From NCBI GenBank assembly GCA_002358855.1, contig DEPQ01000066.1, forward strand, positions 12,521 through 28,858: 16,338 bases of DNA, read 5' to 3'. A program made the position numbers and the translations under genes. The notes below the pieces were generated by a model. That model did not search any database and was not told the DNA's origin. It was given only the letters and a program-made list of their open reading frames with translations. Positions 5,371-12,600 of the stretch are shown one piece after another. How positions within the stretch are numbered: the stretch's first letter is position 1; each line of letters begins with the position of its first letter. This stretch comes from Bacteroidales bacterium UBA3388. Lineage in GTDB: Bacteria; Bacteroidota; Bacteroidia; Bacteroidales; P3.

Positions 5371-7821
5371 ATGAAAAAGATAATATTAAGCCTTGTTGCA
5401 ATATTTATAAGCACAATATTTTTGAATGCCCAAATACAAATCACAAGTGCAGCAGATTTTGCAAAAATTGGAGTAGATGCAAGTTTTCCGATAGACGGAA
5501 ATTATATCCAAACCCAAGATTTTATATATCCAAACACGTTAACCGCTTCTGTTATCAGTAGTTTTTCTGGTACGTATAATGGAAACGGAAAGAAAATAAC
5601 TTATAACGCTGTTTATCCTGATAATCAGTATGAGAATTATGGTTTGTTTGCTTCAAATTCTGGGGAAATAAAAAATCTTAATATTGAGTCAACTGTGCAT
5701 GTAACAGGTTTTGCTACTTCGGTAGGTATGTTATGTGGGGAAAATAATGGAACGATAACAAATTGTAACGTAATATCAGGTTCTATTTATTCTTCTGATA
5801 ATGCAGGCGCTTATTATACAGGTATGATTGTAGGAAAATCCAACTCTGGTGCAATAGTAAAAGGATGTGCTGTGAGCGGATCGTGTAAAGGAGCATTATA
5901 TACAGGTGGTGTAGTAGGATTTTCTGCAGGAGAAATAAAGGCATGTGAATTTGTTGGTGATATTACTTCAAATGGATATTCAGTATATATGTTTCCTCCA
6001 GGAGCATATTCTTATCAAGCTTTTATTGGAGGTGTTACAGCTTACGGAAATGTTTATTCTTCTTACGCTGAACCTATAATTCATACGCCTGCAATGACTA
6101 TGAATCAAAGTGGATATTTTGGAATAACACCGAGTACTGCTATTGGTTGCGCTGTGGGGGAAAATGCCAAGATAGACAACCGCTATATCTCAACAACAAC
6201 AACCGAAACAACAATTGCTGCTATTGCAGGAACAATTATATGGCAAGGAAATATATCTTGTTTTATTACACCTTTGTCTCAATCTGAGATTACATCACTT
6301 AACAATTATGCATCTACAAATAATGCGACAGGAATCGATTGGAGCATTTATGCAGAAGTAGAAACTGCGAATTCAACTTATACAGTAAGTGTGAGTGGAG
6401 TTTGGTCAGCATCTTCAACTTGGGGTGGAGGAGTTGTTCCGACTAATTTACACACTACAAACTTACCAACAGGAGGTGTAGATATAAATATTCCAGCAGG
6501 AAAGACCGTAAAATTAAATACAACCTTAGTATTGTCAAATAATATTCGTTTAAATAATAGCGGAACTTTGATAATAGTAGATGGAGGTGATTTGGTAAAT
6601 ACTACATCTGTTAATAACTTAGGAAATATCAAAATTGAAAAAAGCATAAACGCTAATAGATGGTATTTAACTGCTGCTCCGTTTACTAATTACACTATGA
6701 ACGTTGTTGAAATTCCTTCTTCTGGAACAAATCATGATGTTGCAGCAATTAAATATGACTATTCTACTGGTGCATGGTCAGATAATTATATGACACTTAC
6801 TGATAATGTATCGGCAGGTGAAAGTTTTTTTATGTGGCCGTTTTATAGTGGTAGTGTAAATTTTGTTCCTAATGGTTGCAACCTAAACAATAGTGATTTT
6901 TCTCTTACAAGAGCAGTAACCTCTTACACAGATGGAGGTTATTGGATGGCGTTAGCTAATCCTTATCCTGGAAAAATGGATATAGCAGATTTTATTGCAA
7001 CAAGCGGTCTTAGTATTCAAGGAGTAAGAATTTATGGTTTTGATGCAAGTGGTGGGTATTTTAATACAAAATCAAGTGGAGAAATTAAAGTAACTGAGGG
7101 ATTCTTTGTTAATGTAGGAAGTACAGGAAATAAAACAGTTCAATACAAAAAACAGCAAATGAAAAACTATCCGTCATCTCAAAGTAAGTCTCTAAATCAA
7201 CCAAGAGAATTTATAGATTTTGCAGTTGAGTATGATTTTAAGAGCATAGGAGTTCAATTTGCACAAAATGATGAAGCAGAACAAGCGTATGATATTTTTG
7301 ATGCAAACAAATTATTTGCTACAACAGGAGTTATAGAGCCATATTTCCTAACTGACGGAATAAGTCTTGTGGCAGAAGAGGTGAAAGAACTTCCTTATTA
7401 TGCAACACTTAACATTAGGAGTTATGAAACAGACACTGTGAAATTAGTAGCAAAGAATGTTCCAGAAGGTTATGCAGTTAGTTTGATTGATGGAGAGCAA
7501 ACAATAGATATGGTTGAGGGAGATATGTATGAAGTAGTGCTTGAAGAAGGAGAAAATGCAGATAGATTTAAGTTATTAGTGAAAAAATTATTATCTATTG
7601 CAGATGTTGAAGAATCAGAATTTGCAATAATCAATGATAATCGCCATATCAATATACTTTCACAAGAAAAAATGGATGTAGAAGTTTACAATGCTTTAGG
7701 CCAAAAAGTGTATCAAACAAATGAAAGAAATTTTGTATTGAATAATGTACCTGCCGGGGCATACGTTGTGAAAGCAAAAACAAGCAATAGTATTGAAACC
7801 GCAAAAATAATCATTAAGTAA
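5371..7821 (+). CDS. GLUG-repeat surface protein with T9SS type A sorting domain
   Basis: The 816-residue protein has a signal peptide cut at FLNA-Q (residues 20/21). Three GLUG-like repeats lie at about 118-200: VGMLCGENNGTITNC, TGMIVGKSNSGAIVKGC and TGGVVGFSAGEIKAC. GLUG repeats form beta-helical stalks in adhesins and peptidase-associated proteins. From about residue 341 a second half begins with a GVWSASSTWGGGVVPT segment, then a beta-rich region (WYLTAAPF, ESFFMWPF, YWMALANPYPGKM, YDIFDANKLF, GENADRFKLLVKK). This is clearly homologous to the C-terminal half of the cargo at 8240-10438. The last 70 residues are the sorting domain, with VEVYNALGQKVY, LNNVPAGAYVVKA and KIIIK. An adhesin or surface-scaffold role is inferred; no catalytic motif is visible. 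It is the second gene of an operon and is closed by a strong terminator. Confidence 0.88.
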   Translation: MKKIILSLVAIFISTIFLNAQIQITSAADFAKIGVDASFPIDGNYIQTQDFIYPNTLTASVISSFSGTYNGNGKKITYNAVYPDNQYENYGLFASNSGEIKNLNIESTVHVTGFATSVGMLCGENNGTITNCNVISGSIYSSDNAGAYYTGMIVGKSNSGAIVKGCAVSGSCKGALYTGGVVGFSAGEIKACEFVGDITSNGYSVYMFPPGAYSYQAFIGGVTAYGNVYSSYAEPIIHTPAMTMNQSGYFGITPSTAIGCAVGENAKIDNRYISTTTTETTIAAIAGTIIWQGNISCFITPLSQSEITSLNNYASTNNATGIDWSIYAEVETANSTYTVSVSGVWSASSTWGGGVVPTNLHTTNLPTGGVDINIPAGKTVKLNTTLVLSNNIRLNNSGTLIIVDGGDLVNTTSVNNLGNIKIEKSINANRWYLTAAPFTNYTMNVVEIPSSGTNHDVAAIKYDYSTGAWSDNYMTLTDNVSAGESFFMWPFYSGSVNFVPNGCNLNNSDFSLTRAVTSYTDGGYWMALANPYPGKMDIADFIATSGLSIQGVRIYGFDASGGYFNTKSSGEIKVTEGFFVNVGSTGNKTVQYKKQQMKNYPSSQSKSLNQPREFIDFAVEYDFKSIGVQFAQNDEAEQAYDIFDANKLFATTGVIEPYFLTDGISLVAEEVKELPYYATLNIRSYETDTVKLVAKNVPEGYAVSLIDGEQTIDMVEGDMYEVVLEEGENADRFKLLVKKLLSIADVEESEFAIINDNRHINILSQEKMDVEVYNALGQKVYQTNERNFVLNNVPAGAYVVKAKTSNSIETAKIIIK

Positions 7822-7848
7822 TATTTGCAATTTTAAATAAATTGTTTG

Positions 7849-7886
7849 AAAAAGTCTGAGTTCATTACAAACTCAGACTTTTTTTT
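7849..7886 (+). terminator. Intrinsic terminator of the GLUG cargo operon
   Basis: GTCTGAGTT (7854-7862) pairs perfectly with AACTCAGAC (7870-7878). The stem is extended by A5 before it against the T-run, and T8 (7879-7886) follows. It lies 27 bp after the stop codon. Confidence 0.92.
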
Positions 7887-8168
7887 AATTACAATTTTTT
7901 TAACAAACTCGCTTTGTTTAATATAAATTTAGTTATAATACTCTTTATTATATATTATATATACATATACCAAAATGGTATAATTGTAATACGGTTTTGG
8001 ATAAAAATCAATTTTTTTTATACCGTTTCTGGATATAGCATATACAGTTTTGGTAAGATTTTTTTTGTCAATAAATTGTTTAATTCTTTGTTTTGATAAA
8101 TTTATTCTTTGATATTTTTCGTTAATCCAAAGAGTAGTTAATTTTGTTAATAATAAAAAGTTATTAAA
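7887..8168. other. AT-rich non-coding stretch between the two large cargo genes
   Basis: Between the terminator and the next promoter I find no credible gene. The only open frame of any length (60 codons from 7914) encodes Ile/Tyr/Phe-rich low-complexity sequence as expected from AT-rich DNA, and has no recognisable protein signature. The stretch contains the TTTTGG motif array (7966-8055), described separately. There is also an isolated TAATTTTG at 8139-8146 with no partner element at the usual spacing. Confidence 0.6.
7966..8055. repeat. Four-copy ATAC-NN-TTTTGG-(A)TA motif array
   Basis: Four related 14-18 bp motifs lie within 90 bp. One is a perfect palindrome, TATACCA-AAA-TGGTATA (7966-7982), which reads ATACCATTTTGGTAT on the minus strand. 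The others are ATACGGTTTTGGATA (7989-8003), ATACCGTTTCTGGATATA (8020-8037, one base longer) and ATACAGTTTTGGTA (8042-8055). They lie 114-203 bp before the promoter of the LRR cargo at 8240. A cluster of binding sites for a dimeric regulator is plausible but not demonstrated. Confidence 0.5.
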
Positions 8169-8200
8169 TTTTGCGAACTGTTAAAATATGTTTAATTTTG
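8169..8200 (+). promoter_or_regulatory. Bacteroidota promoter of the 732-aa LRR cargo gene
   Basis: TTTTG (8169-8173), a 19-bp spacer and TAATTTTG (8193-8200) match the -33/-7 consensus. The predicted transcript would start near 8207, about 33 nt before the ATG. Confidence 0.78.
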
Positions 8201-8239
8201 CAAAATGGATGATAATGAGTTTTTGAAATATTTTAATAA

Positions 8240-10438
8240 ATGATTATGAAGAAACTGTATTTTTTTGTATTGTTTTTGATGTCAGTAGCCTTTTCTTCTG
8301 CACAAATTGTTATTGACGGTGTTTTTCAGTATGAATTAAAGCCTTTGGGTAAAGCGAAAGTAGGACAAGCTCCAGGTGTGAATTTGACAGATGTAGTAAC
8401 TATACCGAGTAGCGTTGAACATGGAGGAACAACGTATGTGGTTGATGAAATAGGAGGAATAGGTTTTGCAAATTCTAATCTTAGAGGAGTCATTATACCT
8501 AATACGGTAGAAATAATTGGTAATAATGCTTTTGCAAATTCCAAAATACAAGGTATTTCTATTCCTAATACAGTGAGAACTATAGGAGATTACGCGTTTA
8601 GAAATTGTCCTAATTTATCATTTATTGTTTTGCCTGAGGGAATACAAACTATTGGAGCTAATGCTTTTGACAATTCTAAGTTAACTAATATTGAAATACC
8701 GACAACTGTTACTTCAATTGGGGCTAATGCTTTTGTTAATTCTGCTTCTTTAAAAACAATAAATGTAAAAAGAATTACTCCTCCAATTCTTGGATTAGGT
8801 GCTTTTAATAACACAACAAAAGATAGAAAATTGATTGTTCCTTGTGGTAGTTTAGATGCTTATAAGGCTAATGATAATTGGGTAAGCAATTTTAGTTCAT
8901 CAAATTCTCAAGGGATTATTAGTGAATGTCAAACTTTAACTTCTGTTACAAGTGGAAATTTCAATAATCCTGCAACTTGGGGTATTTCTTCTATGCCTAC
9001 TGCTCCTGCGAGCTATGTTATAAAGAGTGGTAATATTGTAACTTTGAATCAAGACTTCGTTTTGACTTCTGAAAATACCATAATTAACAACGGAATTTTA
9101 GAAATCGCTCAATCTGGTCAGTTGATAAATACAACAGATAATAATGTTCAAGGAATTATTGAGGTGCATTCTCCTGCAAAGCAAGAAAATAAATGGACTT
9201 TTATTGGAGCACCTTTTTCTGGTTATTCTTTGAAAGCAATAGTTCCAAAAGATAGAGACGTATCTGTGTCAATGTTTGATTATATTGTGGGTGATTGGAG
9301 TGAAGAATGGGAAACTATTGAAACTTCTGTTGTAAGAGGAGAAGGATATTTCCTTTGGCCTTTTGCGAATGGTTCAATCACTTACACAACATACGGAGAT
9401 GGTAAATATTCTCATAATGCTGGCAGTGAATATTCAGCATATTCATACGATCTTTCTAAATCTGCTTCATATCAATTAAACAATGCTGATTTTTCAGTTA
9501 TTAAAACAGTGAAAGAATACCCTGGTACAGGTGGCGGAAATTGGATGGCGTTGTCTAATCCTTATCCTGCAAAATTGAGTGTTGCAGACTTTTTGTCTGA
9601 TAACAGCGGAAAAGGAATACAAGGTGGTTGTACTTATCATTTCAATGGCTCTACTTGGGAAATTAAAGATGCAGTATCTGGAGATATTTTAATGACAGAT
9701 GGTTTCTTTGTTAATTTTTCATCAGAAGGAAGCAAAACAATAGATTTCAAAAAGACTCAATTAACAAATTATCCTTCTAAAAAAATAAAAAATAACACTG
9801 CATCTCAATACGTAGAACTTTCTTTGATAGATGGAGATGAAAAAGTAAAACTTTATTTCTCACATAATGAAAAAGCGGAAAAAGAGTACGATATTTTTGA
9901 TGCTAATAAAATGTTTGCAGGCTCAGATATAGCAGAACCTTATTTTGTTGTGAATGGAAAGAGCCTTGTAAAAGAAGCAGTTAATGTTTTGCCTTATACT
10001 GCTAATATTAACGTTAGAACTATTCAAAGCAAACAAATGAGTTTTATTGTAGATAATCTTCCTGAGGGCTATACAGTTTTCTTGCTTGATAATGGACAAG
10101 ACATTCGTTTAAGTGAAGGATTGGTTTATACAACAGAGTTTGAAGCTGGGGAAAATGCAGATAGATTCCAATTATTGGTCAAAAAGAATAGACAAATGGA
10201 TATAGAGGAAGATTTTGACTTGAAAGTCGTTAATGAAAATAGAAATGTAGAAGTTATTTCAAACGAAAATGTTGTTAAAGTAGAAGTTGTGAATGCTTTG
10301 GGTCGCAATGTTTTCAATACAAAGCAAAAACAATTTACTCTTTCTGATGTCTCATCTGGAATGTATTTTGTTAAAGTTTATATTTCTAAGGATTCAAAGA
10401 GAATATATTCTAAAACCAAAAAGATTTTTATAGAATAA
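8240..10438 (+). CDS. BspA-type LRR surface protein with shared beta-rich module and T9SS type A sorting domain
   Basis: The 732-residue protein has a signal peptide ending SSA-Q (22/23); the ATG at 8246 is an equally good start, two residues shorter. Residues of about 50-200 form LRR_5/BspA repeats (VTIPSSVE, GVIIPNTVEIIGNNAFAN, GISIPNTVRTIGDYAFRNC, IEIPTTVTSIGANAFVN). A cap with VPCGSLDAY follows, as in the partial cargo at the window start. From about residue 234 (SGNFNNPATWG) it switches to the module shared with the GLUG cargo: KWTFIGAPF, EGYFLWPF, NWMALSNPYPAKL, YDIFDANKMF, GENADRFQLLVKK. The sorting domain ends it, with VEVVNALGRNVF, LSDVSSGMYFVKV and KKIFIE. It is presumably a T9SS-exported adhesin; no catalytic motif is visible and the ligand is unknown. 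It has its own promoter, so it is not in the upstream operon. Confidence 0.88.
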   Translation: MIMKKLYFFVLFLMSVAFSSAQIVIDGVFQYELKPLGKAKVGQAPGVNLTDVVTIPSSVEHGGTTYVVDEIGGIGFANSNLRGVIIPNTVEIIGNNAFANSKIQGISIPNTVRTIGDYAFRNCPNLSFIVLPEGIQTIGANAFDNSKLTNIEIPTTVTSIGANAFVNSASLKTINVKRITPPILGLGAFNNTTKDRKLIVPCGSLDAYKANDNWVSNFSSSNSQGIISECQTLTSVTSGNFNNPATWGISSMPTAPASYVIKSGNIVTLNQDFVLTSENTIINNGILEIAQSGQLINTTDNNVQGIIEVHSPAKQENKWTFIGAPFSGYSLKAIVPKDRDVSVSMFDYIVGDWSEEWETIETSVVRGEGYFLWPFANGSITYTTYGDGKYSHNAGSEYSAYSYDLSKSASYQLNNADFSVIKTVKEYPGTGGGNWMALSNPYPAKLSVADFLSDNSGKGIQGGCTYHFNGSTWEIKDAVSGDILMTDGFFVNFSSEGSKTIDFKKTQLTNYPSKKIKNNTASQYVELSLIDGDEKVKLYFSHNEKAEKEYDIFDANKMFAGSDIAEPYFVVNGKSLVKEAVNVLPYTANINVRTIQSKQMSFIVDNLPEGYTVFLLDNGQDIRLSEGLVYTTEFEAGENADRFQLLVKKNRQMDIEEDFDLKVVNENRNVEVISNENVVKVEVVNALGRNVFNTKQKQFTLSDVSSGMYFVKVYISKDSKRIYSKTKKIFIE

Positions 10439-10456
10439 AATATACTCTTTTCATTT

Positions 10457-10489
10457 ATTGTCATTAAACCATATTTCGTTTATGACAAT
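10457..10489 (+). terminator. Hairpin after the LRR cargo gene, probable weak terminator
   Basis: ATTGTCAT-t-AAAC (10457-10469) pairs with GTTTATGACAAT (10478-10489), a 12-bp stem with one bulged T and an 8-nt loop. A run of seven T follows, but only after TTGTCA (10490-10495). It is the best terminator candidate for the cargo gene. It could instead be part of the dnaK control region, because TTGTCAT recurs at 10490-10496. Confidence 0.5.
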
Positions 10490-10521
10490 TTGTCATTTTT
10501 TTGTGTCAAAGAACAACTTTG
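10489..10521 (+). promoter_or_regulatory. Possible dnaK promoter
   Basis: TTTG (10489-10492), a 21-bp spacer and CAACTTTG (10514-10521) approximate the -33/-7 pattern with one mismatch (C for the first T). The -7 part lies inside the inverted repeat at 10500-10528. The ATG is 64 bp further. A different promoter cannot be excluded. Confidence 0.35.
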
Positions 10522-10528
10522 GCACAAA
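10500..10528. promoter_or_regulatory. Inverted repeat upstream of dnaK, candidate operator or hairpin
   Basis: TTTGTGTCAAAG (10500-10511) and CTTTGGCACAAA (10517-10528) form a 12-bp inverted repeat with a single G-T wobble and a 5-nt centre (AACAA). It does not match the CIRCE element bound by HrcA (TTAGCACTC, N9, GAGTGCTAA). Its position over the possible promoter suggests an operator; a few T residues follow, so a terminator is the alternative. Confidence 0.5.
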
Positions 10529-10585
10529 TTTTGTTTATATAGTAGCGTAAACATAAAGATTATAAACAAATAAAAAATTATAAAA

Positions 10586-12484
10586 ATGGGAAAAATAATT
10601 GGTATAGACTTAGGAACAACAAATAGTTGTGTGTCTGTAATGGAAGGAAACGAACCTGTCGTAATTGCAAATAGTGAAGGAAGAAGAACAACTCCATCAG
10701 TTGTAGGATTCGTATCATCAGGAGAAAGAAAAGTAGGAGATCCAGCAAAACGTCAAGCAATAACTAATCCTCATAATACTATTTATTCAATAAAAAGATT
10801 TATGGGAGAAACATTTGACAGAGTAGCAGATGAGGTTTCAAGCGTTCCTTACAAAGTAGTAAAAGGAGATAACAATACTCCAAGAGTAGATATAGACGGA
10901 AGATTATATTCTCCACAAGAAATTTCTGCAATCATTCTTCAAAAAATGAAAAAAACTGCCGAAGATTACTTAGGTCAAGAAGTAACAGAAGCAGTTATTA
11001 CAGTACCTGCATACTTTAATGACGCACAACGTCAATCTACAAAAGAAGCAGGAGAAATTGCAGGTTTGAAAGTAAGAAGAATTATCAACGAACCAACAGC
11101 AGCAGCTTTGGCTTACGGATTAGATAAGAAAGATTCAGATGCAAACATCGCAGTTTTTGACTTAGGAGGAGGTACATTCGATATTTCAATTTTGGAACTT
11201 GGAGACGGAGTATTTGAAGTAAAATCAACAAACGGAGATACACACTTAGGAGGAGACGATTTTGACAAGAGAATTATTGATTGGTTAGCACAAGAATTTA
11301 TGAATGATTTCAACGTTGATTTAAGAAAAGACCCTATGGCTTTACAACGTTTGAAAGAAGCAGCAGAAAAAGCAAAAATAGAATTGTCTTCTTCTACAAC
11401 AACAGAGATTAACCTACCTTATATTATGCCTATTGATGGCGTTCCTCAACACTTGGTTCGCACATTAACAAGAGCAAAATTTGAACAACTATGTGATGAT
11501 TTGATTAAAGCAACAATTGAGCCTTGTAAGAAAGCATTAGCAGACGCAGGCTTATATAAAAATCAAATTAACGAGGTAATCCTTGTAGGAGGTAGCACAA
11601 GAATACCAGCAATTCAACAAATAGTAGAACAATTCTTTGGAAAAGCACCTTCAAAAGGCGTAAACCCTGACGAAGTTGTAGCAGTAGGAGCAGCAATTCA
11701 AGGAGGAGTATTAACAGGAGAAGTAAAAGATGTATTATTACTTGACGTAACTCCATTGTCATTAGGAATTGAAACCTTAGGTGGTGTGATGACAAAATTA
11801 ATTGAAGCAAACACTACTATTCCTACAAAGAAATCACAAGTGTTCTCAACAGCTCAAGACAATCAACCTTCAGTAGAAATTCACGTTCTACAAGGTGAAA
11901 GAACAAGAGCAACAGATAACAAAACTATAGGTAGATTTATCCTTGACGGAATCCCACCTGCACAAAGAGGAGTGCCTCAAATTGAAGTAACATTCGACAT
12001 TGACGCAAACGGAATCTTGAATGTATCGGCAATGGACAAAGCAACACAAAAGCAACAGTCTATTAGAATTGAAGCATCAAGTGGATTGAGCGAAGATGAA
12101 ATCAAAAGAATGAAGGCAGAAGCAGAAGCAAACGCAGAAGCTGACAAGAAATTGAAAGAAGAAGCAGATAAAATCAACGGAGCAGATGCAATGATTTTCC
12201 AAGTTGAAAAAGCATTGAAAGAAAACGGCGATAAATTACCTGCTGACAAGAAATCAGAAATAGAATCTGCATTAAAAGAATTGAAAGATGCACACGCTTC
12301 AAGAAATATACCTGCAATAGATGCAGCAACTGAAAAATTAAATACAGTATTCCAAGCAGCATCAGCAGATATGTACTCACAACAAGGCGGAGCTCAACAA
12401 GAACAACCACAAAATCAATCAAACAATTCTTCTAATGACCAAGACGGAGAAGTAACTGATGCAGATTTTGAAGAAGTGAAGTAA
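10586..12484 (+). CDS. dnaK: Molecular chaperone DnaK (Hsp70)
   Basis: The 632-residue protein is a full-length DnaK. The nucleotide-binding domain (about 1-380) has IIGIDLGTTNSCV (phosphate 1), VFDLGGGTFDISIL (phosphate 2) and VILVGGSTRIPAIQ (adenosine motif). The linker DVLLLDVTPLSLG joins it to the substrate-binding beta domain (to about 505), followed by the helical lid and a Gln/Asn/Ser-rich tail. The end is DADFEEVK, a close form of the usual EEVD-like bacterial end. It folds and protects proteins in the cytoplasm with DnaJ and GrpE, neither encoded here; separation from them is common in this phylum. It is an isolated plus-strand gene with a 147-bp upstream region full of inverted repeats, and it is closed by a bidirectional terminator. 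Confidence 0.98.
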   Translation: MGKIIGIDLGTTNSCVSVMEGNEPVVIANSEGRRTTPSVVGFVSSGERKVGDPAKRQAITNPHNTIYSIKRFMGETFDRVADEVSSVPYKVVKGDNNTPRVDIDGRLYSPQEISAIILQKMKKTAEDYLGQEVTEAVITVPAYFNDAQRQSTKEAGEIAGLKVRRIINEPTAAALAYGLDKKDSDANIAVFDLGGGTFDISILELGDGVFEVKSTNGDTHLGGDDFDKRIIDWLAQEFMNDFNVDLRKDPMALQRLKEAAEKAKIELSSSTTTEINLPYIMPIDGVPQHLVRTLTRAKFEQLCDDLIKATIEPCKKALADAGLYKNQINEVILVGGSTRIPAIQQIVEQFFGKAPSKGVNPDEVVAVGAAIQGGVLTGEVKDVLLLDVTPLSLGIETLGGVMTKLIEANTTIPTKKSQVFSTAQDNQPSVEIHVLQGERTRATDNKTIGRFILDGIPPAQRGVPQIEVTFDIDANGILNVSAMDKATQKQQSIRIEASSGLSEDEIKRMKAEAEANAEADKKLKEEADKINGADAMIFQVEKALKENGDKLPADKKSEIESALKELKDAHASRNIPAIDAATEKLNTVFQAASADMYSQQGGAQQEQPQNQSNNSSNDQDGEVTDADFEEVK

Positions 12485-12518
12485 TTTAAAAAGTTTTAGG
12501 TTTATAATTAATTTTATG

Positions 12519-12559
12519 AAAAAGGGTGTAACTATTAAGTTGCACTCTTTTATTTTTTT
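12519..12559. terminator. Bidirectional terminator between dnaK and the PorE-like gene
   Basis: AAAAGGGTGTAACT (12520-12533) pairs with AGTTGCACTCTTTT (12538-12551) along 14 bp with two G-T wobbles and a 4-nt loop. T-rich sequence follows on the plus strand (to 12559) and T5 on the minus strand. It serves dnaK and the convergent gene ending at 12601. Confidence 0.85.
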
Positions 12560-12600
12560 ATTTCTTTATTTTAAAAAATTATTTCTTTGAATTATTTTTC

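Noticed and set aside
7951..7968. TATATTATATATACATAT run as a possible origin or phase-variable repeat
   Set aside because: It is a short irregular AT stretch with no DnaA boxes or uniform repeat unit, and similar tracts are expected at this base composition.
7914..8096. Possible 60-codon gene in the long intergenic region
   Set aside because: The product is low-complexity Ile/Tyr/Phe as expected of AT-rich DNA, and it runs through the repeated motif array. No promoter or terminator fits it.
5371..10438. CRISPR-like or tandem DNA repeats in the surface-protein genes
   Set aside because: The internal similarity is at protein level (LRR and GLUG units) with no identical spaced direct repeats of 23-40 bp.
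10500..10528. CIRCE/HrcA operator before dnaK
   Set aside because: The arms (TTTGTGTCAAAG) and the 5-bp centre do not match TTAGCACTC-N9-GAGTGCTAA.
11568..11810. Antisense reading frames within dnaK and other genes
   Set aside because: They lie wholly inside well-identified genes, have Leu-rich or Ser/Phe-rich compositions typical of frame shadows, and lack any recognisable domain.
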